A stretch of 10,729 nucleotides of DNA from Gemmatimonadota bacterium (lineage in GTDB: Bacteria > Gemmatimonadota > Gemmatimonadetes > Palauibacterales > Palauibacteraceae). This document shows, piece by piece, positions 7,084 through 10,729 of this stretch. The number at the start of each line of letters is the position of its first letter. Position 1 is the first letter of the stretch. The position numbers and the translations under genes were made by a program. The notes below the pieces were generated by a model, which was not told the DNA's origin, did no database searches, and saw only the letters and a list, made by a program, of their open reading frames with translations. The stretch spans positions 1-10,729 of the forward strand of contig JARFPW010000197.1 of the NCBI GenBank assembly GCA_029288095.1. The letters are read 5' to 3'.

Positions 7084-8057
7084 CGGGTCATCCCCCTGCG
7101 CAGCAGAAGCAGGAAGAACGGCACACCGACGATCGCCGTGACGACCCCGATGGGGATTTCGACCACGCCCCAGGGGCCGCGAGCCGCGGCATCCGCGAAG
7201 GCCAGAACTCCGCCACCCGCCAGAAACGACATGGGCAACAGCCGCCGATGGTCGCCCCCCCACAACAAGCGGACGCCATGGGGCACGACCAGGCCGACGA
7301 AGCCGATGATCCCGGCCGCGGCCACTGTTACGGCCGCCAGCAGGCTGCCGATCACGTACGCCGACCGCTTCGTCCGCTCCACGTTCGTTCCGAGGGCGGC
7401 CGCGGCTTCTTCTCCGAGGGACAGCGCGTTGAGATCGCGGGCGAGGCGGAACGCGATAAGCGAGGCGGGGATCGCGTACACGGCGAGAATCACATTCATG
7501 CTCCAAGACACGCCCGACAGGCTTCCGAGTGTCCAGAAATACGCGGATCGCAGTGCCTCGGCGGGCCCCAGTACCAGCAGCAGCGTAATGCAGGCACTGA
7601 GAAACGCACTCGTCACCACGCCGGCCAGGATCAGCACACGTGTGTCCATCGTGCCCGCGACGCGAGCCACCCGAAACACGACGCTGATCGCCGCCAGGCT
7701 TCCCGCCAGTGCCGCCAGCGGCAGCACGGGCCCTCCCGCGGCGGATACCCCCGTCACCAGCGCGAGCACGGCGCCGAGCGCCGCTCCGGATGACACGCCC
7801 AGGAGGTAAGGCTCGGCCAGCGGGTTGCGAAGCAGCGCCTGGAACAGGCCGCCCGATACGCCGAGGGCGGCGCCGATGAGCAGCGCGGCGACGACGCGTG
7901 GAGCGCGGATGTCGAGAAGGATCAGCCGATCTCTCGCATCACCGCCACCGCCCAGGATTCGACCGAGATCGCCGACCCCCAGTCCGGCCGGTCCCGTGAT
8001 CAGACCGGTGACGGCGGCGGCGGCCACGAAGGCAAGCAGCGCGAAATAGGGCCTCAC
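7080..8057 (-). CDS. btuC: cobalamin ABC importer permease BtuC
   Basis: This is the inner-membrane permease of the FecCD/BtuC family, 325 residues with about ten hydrophobic segments as expected. Family hallmarks are RAPRVVAALLIGAALGVSGG at 51-70, FQALLRNPLAEPYLLG at 72-87, and near the C-terminus GFVGLVVPHGVRLL followed by an EIPIGVVTAIVGVPFF segment. Two copies are expected to form the channel with two BtuD subunits and to receive ligand from BtuF. The GTG start at 8057 overlaps the btuF stop as GTGA, and the stop overlaps the btuD start as GTGA, so the three subunits are tightly coupled. No separate Shine-Dalgarno is evident. Siderophore permeases belong to the same family, but the operon context supports a corrinoid substrate. 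Confidence 0.9.
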   Translation of the reverse strand: MRPYFALLAFVAAAAVTGLITGPAGLGVGDLGRILGGGGDARDRLILLDIRAPRVVAALLIGAALGVSGGLFQALLRNPLAEPYLLGVSSGAALGAVLALVTGVSAAGGPVLPLAALAGSLAAISVVFRVARVAGTMDTRVLILAGVVTSAFLSACITLLLVLGPAEALRSAYFWTLGSLSGVSWSMNVILAVYAIPASLIAFRLARDLNALSLGEEAAAALGTNVERTKRSAYVIGSLLAAVTVAAAGIIGFVGLVVPHGVRLLWGGDHRRLLPMSFLAGGGVLAFADAAARGPWGVVEIPIGVVTAIVGVPFFLLLLRRGMTR

Positions 8058-8965
8058 GGAGCTTCGGGTGCTAGTTCGGGATGGATCGCCTCCGCGAGGT
8101 GCCGGGCGGCGTCACCCACACGGGGTCCGAGCCGGTGGAGCAAGTCCGCATCCACCCGCCGGACGTTGCCGGATGTCACGGCTCGCAGGCCTTTCCACAG
8201 GGGCCTCTCCCCGGGGTGCCCGGCTCCGCCCCACGCCCGACTCACCGGATATACGATGACATCCGGATCCCGCACCACGATCGCCTCGAGGTTCACCGTG
8301 GGCGATGGCGCGGACATGTCGTGGAACACGTTTCTGCCGCCCGCGATCTCCAGCAGCGCATCGAGATAGCTGCCGGCGCCGATCGTGATCGGGGGAGGAT
8401 ACGCGATGTCGTAGTAGACGGTCAGGCGCTCCAGATCCCGGGTGCGTTCACGGACCGATTGCAGTTGGGCGTCGATCGCTCTCGATAGAGAGTCGGCTGC
8501 CCCCCGGCGCCCCAGGACTGCACCAAGGCGGGCGATCGTCGCTCTCAGCTCCGACAGACGATTCAGTCGAAACAGGAGCGACGGAACGCCAAGCCGCTGG
8601 AACTGCTCCACGGTTCTGGCGTTGTCCGAACCCGCGACGAGAAGCACGAGATCCGGTTCTCGATCGAGCACTCGTTCGACGTTCGCGCCGATCGCCTGCC
8701 CCACCTCGGGGATGGACTCCACGCCGGCGGGATGGTCGTCGTAGATCGATCGTCCGACGAGGCAGTGCTGCGCGCCGAGAGCGAACACGATCTCGGTCGC
8801 AGCCGGTATCAGCGAAACGATGCGGCATGGAGGCTTCGCGAACTCCACGCGGCGGCCGAGATCATCCTCGACAGCGATCTGCGCCAGCAGCCCGCCCGGA
8901 GGCGCCGCCTGCGAGAGGCAGACACCCAGTGCAACCGCCAAGAGGCGTGAACTACGACCCAACAA
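8054..8965 (-). CDS. btuF: periplasmic cobalamin-binding protein BtuF
   Basis: This is the periplasmic substrate-binding subunit of the B12 importer, class III binding-protein fold, 303 residues from the chosen start. The signature CRIVSLIPAATEIVFALGA (47-65) followed by LVGRSIYDDHP (69-79) is the family's N-terminal core. A later EPDLVLL strand and the DPDVIVYP strand also fit. A signal peptide covers about 1-28 (arginines at 4 and 7, hydrophobic core, cleavage near LLAQ). No ATG or GTG gives a sensible start. TTG at 8965 or the adjacent TTG at 8962 is preferred because both leave the basic n-region intact. An in-frame ATG at 9091 lies inside the riboswitch region and would prefix about 40 non-signal residues. 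The only ribosome-site candidate is GGACGGGG at 8978-8971, which is also the 3' arm of the terminator hairpin, so the hairpin could block both transcription and translation. Confidence 0.88.
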   Translation of the reverse strand: MLGRSSRLLAVALGVCLSQAAPPGGLLAQIAVEDDLGRRVEFAKPPCRIVSLIPAATEIVFALGAQHCLVGRSIYDDHPAGVESIPEVGQAIGANVERVLDREPDLVLLVAGSDNARTVEQFQRLGVPSLLFRLNRLSELRATIARLGAVLGRRGAADSLSRAIDAQLQSVRERTRDLERLTVYYDIAYPPPITIGAGSYLDALLEIAGGRNVFHDMSAPSPTVNLEAIVVRDPDVIVYPVSRAWGGAGHPGERPLWKGLRAVTSGNVRRVDADLLHRLGPRVGDAARHLAEAIHPELAPEAP

Positions 8966-8999
8966 GAAAACCCCGTCCTTTCCGGGAAGAAGAACGGGG
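8961..8999 (-). terminator. intrinsic terminator of the cobalamin riboswitch
   Basis: On the - strand CCCCGTTCTT (8999-8990) pairs with AAGGACGGGG (8980-8971) through 10 base pairs, one of them G-U, around a 9-base loop. TTTTCTTGTT (8970-8961) follows as the U-tract. The first btuF TTG codon lies in this tract. The position, about 65 bases after the B12 box and just before the operon, fits a transcription-attenuating expression platform. Confidence 0.85.
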
Positions 9000-9022
9000 T
9001 GGATCGAGCCGTGTGGCCCGAA

Positions 9023-9060
9023 TCGCCCACACTCTTCCCGCGAAGAGTCGTCATGGGCGA
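9023..9060 (-). promoter_or_regulatory. stem-loop between B12 aptamer and terminator
   Basis: A perfect 7-base inverted repeat (9031-9037 with 9042-9048, 4-base loop) is nested in an outer 7-base pairing (TCGCCCA at 9023-9029 with TGGGCGA at 9054-9060). A competing stem, GTGTGG (9011-9016) with CCACAC (9027-9032), would disrupt it. It probably organises the linker of the riboswitch expression platform, but its role is inferred. Confidence 0.5.
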
Positions 9061-9064
9061 GGCC

Positions 9065-9220
9065 GGAGCACGTCTCCTGGCTCGAGGTCACTTCCGCGAC
9101 CTTCCCGGCATAAGCCAGTGGTCATCGCGCGGAAGAGGGATCCGTCAGGATCCGATCCTCTCACAGTGGCGGGGCCGCGTCGGATTCACACCGACTTCCG
9201 GAACCCCGTCCTCGATATGT
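9065..9220 (-). promoter_or_regulatory. cobalamin (B12) riboswitch aptamer
   Basis: Conserved cobalamin-aptamer elements appear in the correct order on the - strand. GGTGTGAATCC (9192-9182) comes first, then GGCCCCGCCACTGT (9176-9163). A variable hairpin built on two GGATCC copies follows. Then come CCACTGG (9121-9115), GCCGGGAAGG (9109-9100), and the B12 box GAGCCAGGAGACGTGC around 9083-9068. The P3 stem is CGGGG (9208-9204) with CCCCG in the second block. P1 may pair CATATC (9219-9214) with GACGTG (9074-9069), with one mismatch. The large peripheral hairpin suggests an adenosylcobalamin-type class. The aptamer is followed by an intrinsic terminator and the btu genes, so ligand should turn the operon off. 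The outer limits are approximate. Confidence 0.95.
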
Positions 9221-9229
9221 TGTTCGGGG

Positions 9230-9259
9230 AGTCTAAGCGGCCGGCGGCGGAACACGCAA
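9230..9259 (-). promoter_or_regulatory. candidate promoter for the B12-uptake operon
   Basis: On the - strand TTGCGT (9259-9254) is followed after 18 bases by TAGACT (9235-9230), which matches TATAAT at four of six positions. Transcription would begin near 9224, just ahead of the aptamer. The -10 element overlaps the TAG stop of the upstream gene, so the promoter would lie inside that gene's end. The -35 matches at only three positions. Read-through from upstream is the alternative. Confidence 0.35.
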
Positions 9260-10204
9260 CCGGCGCCGTTCCCCATTTCCCGTCCACCACAGCGCCGCGG
9301 CGGCGAGCAGCAGGGCGGCTCCAACAGCGACCCAGACGAGCGCCCGGCCACCCACGCGCGGCACTCCAGCCACGGCCACTCTGATACGAGTCCCCGCAGC
9401 TACTGCGGTCGCTTCGTAGCGGCTAACCATCTCGGAGCCCATGGTGGATGTGCCCGCTGGTGTGGCGCCGGTCACCTCGGCATCCATGCCGGCGATCACC
9501 ACTTCCAACCTGTCGGTGGGATGCTCGATGTCCAGTTCGAGTTCGGTGGCGCGCGTGGTGTAGACGTAGGTCAGGCGCGCTCCGATCGGCGACAGCATCG
9601 AGCGCAACTCGACGCGCCCCGCCGCGAAGGCAACCGCCTGTGTCGGTACTCCCCCTTCGAGGACCCTGGGGCCAACCGCTGAAGCCGGCAGTGACGTCGT
9701 CCAGATTGGCAGCGAGTCCGCTACCGGGACGAGTGTGCGATCCTCCGGTCCGAGCACATCTATGACTTCGGCTACGTCGAACCCACCGAATTGCCCCCGC
9801 GTGATCACCAGGTGCCGCATCCCCACCCTGAGGTCGCCAGGGGGCGCTTGTACCGTCAGCGAATCATACACCGTGATTTCGTAGGGCTCGTCCGCTCCCT
9901 GCCCGGCGTGCCGGGCCGGCCCGAAGTAGAGGACTCCCTGGACGCGCGCCGCCGCGAGCCACAGGTCGCCGCCGCCGGAGGCCTCGGGGAGCTGGAACGA
10001 AAACGACCCGTCCCGGGCGCTGAGGGTAGAATCGATGACGGATCCCTCCGTCGCCGTAACCCGGTGCAACTCCACCCGGGCTCCGGCTACGGTGGATGCG
10101 TCGGATCCGTGAACGACCCGTCCGGCCAGCGTCTGCGCATCTACAGGTTCCACGCCGGCGAACCCCGTAGCCAGCAGCAGTAATGCCGCGGACCTGCGGA
10201 TCAC
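9233..10204 (-). CDS. membrane-anchored periplasmic protein with carboxypeptidase-regulatory-like domain
   Basis: I do not recognise a named function. The 323-residue product begins with a signal peptide (basic MIRR, hydrophobic stretch, cleavage near VDAQ at 21-24). A carboxypeptidase-D-regulatory-like beta-sandwich follows at about 25-75: AGRVVHGSDASTVAGARVEL (27-46) and ARDGSFSFQLP (63-73) are the hallmark start and end of that fold. The middle is a beta-rich region of unknown type (TVYDSLTVQAPPGDLRVGMR at 111-130). A transmembrane helix lies at about 287-307, followed by a basic tail GERRRLR, so most of the protein faces the periplasm. The GTG start at 10204 overlaps the nuclease-family stop as GTGA and places the signal peptide at the N-terminus; a 43-codon upstream extension was rejected. 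It probably shares a transcript with the upstream gene. Roles in envelope assembly or cytochrome maturation are possible but unproven. Confidence 0.75.
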   Translation of the reverse strand: MIRRSAALLLLATGFAGVEPVDAQTLAGRVVHGSDASTVAGARVELHRVTATEGSVIDSTLSARDGSFSFQLPEASGGGDLWLAAARVQGVLYFGPARHAGQGADEPYEITVYDSLTVQAPPGDLRVGMRHLVITRGQFGGFDVAEVIDVLGPEDRTLVPVADSLPIWTTSLPASAVGPRVLEGGVPTQAVAFAAGRVELRSMLSPIGARLTYVYTTRATELELDIEHPTDRLEVVIAGMDAEVTGATPAGTSTMGSEMVSRYEATAVAAGTRIRVAVAGVPRVGGRALVWVAVGAALLLAAAALWWTGNGERRRLRVPPPAA

Positions 10205-10712
10205 GGCTCGAACCGTCCGAAGTCCTGTGGATCGAGCCCCTTGAGGTATTCCCGCAACTTCTCGGGATCCGAGGTGCCGCCGGCAGGGCCGGGATCGGGT
10301 CTGGGGATTACGTCCTCGCCCCCGGACGCCCACGATGGTTCGTCCTCGGGCTCGTGCTGGATTTCGATCGGTACCTTGTCGAGGAGATCGTCCAACACGA
10401 AGATCGGCGCCGACGCGCGAAGAGCCAGCGCCACGCTGTCGCTCGGCCGGGAATCCACTTCCACGAAGCTCGCCTTGCCACGCAGAAGCAGAGACGCGAA
10501 GTAGGTATTGTCCACCACCCGATGGATCTGCACGCGCACGACCTCTCCGCCCATTTCACCGACGACCGCATGCAGAAGGTCGTGCGTCAGCGGGCGCGCG
10601 AACTCGATACCCGCCAGCACCATCGCGATGGCGCTCGCCTCACCCGGTCCGATCCAGATCGGGAGGATGCGCTCGCCGCCCGCCTCCTTCAGAATCACGA
10701 CCGGGGTACCGG
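10201..10712 (-). CDS. bifunctional nuclease family protein (DUF151), 5' end missing
   Basis: This belongs to the bifunctional nuclease / DUF151 family, whose plant founder has DNase and RNase activity; bacterial roles are poorly known. Family hallmarks are the segment TPVVILKEAGGERILPIWIG at the truncated end, EASAIAMVLAGIEFARPLTHDLL, and VEVDSRPSDSVALALR followed by ASAPIFV. A C-terminal acidic and proline-rich linker leads to an EKLREYLKGLDPQDFGRFEP tail. The reading frame stays open through 10712, where library adapter replaces genomic sequence. About 15-20 N-terminal residues are probably missing, judging from the usual family start. A GTG at 10698 could initiate, but it would delete conserved family sequence upstream. 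The stop overlaps the start of the next gene as GTGA. Confidence 0.85.
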
Positions 10713-10729
10713 CTGTCTCTTATACACAT
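10713..10729 (+). other. Tn5/Nextera mosaic-end adapter remnant
   Basis: CTGTCTCTTATACACAT is identical to the first 17 bases of the 19-base Tn5 mosaic end used in tagmentation libraries. It abuts an interrupted coding region and introduces a stop in the nuclease-family frame. It is therefore sequencing-library sequence left on the contig end rather than genomic DNA or a native transposon. Confidence 0.93.

Noticed and set aside
7084..7506. 141-residue N-terminal extension of BtuD
   Set aside because: It runs through btuC in another frame; the GTG at 7083 overlapping the btuC stop gives the normal family length.
8966..9091. Upstream ATG start for BtuF at 9091
   Set aside because: The added residues are encoded by the riboswitch and terminator, and they precede a clear signal peptide.
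10713..10729. Native Tn5-like transposon end
   Set aside because: There is an exact match to the synthetic mosaic end, only at the contig edge, with no transposase or target duplication.

Overview
The window is a GC-rich bacterial segment that looks like the end of a metagenomic or draft-genome contig. The last 17 bases match the Tn5/Nextera mosaic end, so the right edge is a library artefact. The organism is Gram-negative: it has a TonB-dependent outer-membrane receptor, a lipoprotein with a lipobox, and periplasmic proteins with signal peptides. GC-rich codon use, frequent GTG starts, a bifunctional-nuclease (DUF151) gene and a carboxypeptidase-regulatory-like periplasmic protein suggest Gemmatimonadota or a neighbouring phylum. 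This placement is an inference of moderate strength.

Layout. At the left, a PTS-Ntr EIIA-like gene (ptsN) lies on the + strand behind a possible sigma70-type promoter. Everything else is on the - strand. Read in the direction of transcription, from high to low coordinates, the order is: a 5'-truncated bifunctional nuclease gene; a signal-peptide protein with a carboxypeptidase-regulatory-like fold and a C-terminal membrane anchor; a cobalamin riboswitch followed by an intrinsic terminator; a five-gene vitamin B12 uptake operon (btuF, btuC, btuD, btuB and a predicted beta-propeller lipoprotein); then recO and selB. recO and selB overlap by four bases, and selB converges on ptsN across a 10-base gap.

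How the genes work together. The riboswitch has all the main conserved cobalamin-aptamer boxes, and an intrinsic terminator lies directly before btuF. High intracellular cobalamin should therefore stop transcription before the operon. The operon would supply an outer-membrane receptor (BtuB), a periplasmic binding protein (BtuF) and an inner-membrane ABC importer (BtuC, BtuD). The last gene encodes a lipoprotein with propeller-like repeats directly downstream of btuB. It is a candidate counterpart of BtuG, the B12-capturing surface lipoprotein of Bacteroides, and it is the most interesting unknown here. SelB implies that the organism decodes UGA as selenocysteine, although selA, selC, selD and selenoproteins are not in the window. 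Five of the seven junctions on the - strand are 4-base stop/start overlaps (ATGA or GTGA), which suggests pervasive translational coupling.

No gene-free stretch exceeds 300 bases. The two longest are 1-170, which holds a candidate promoter and a palindrome, and 8966-9232, which holds the riboswitch and terminator.
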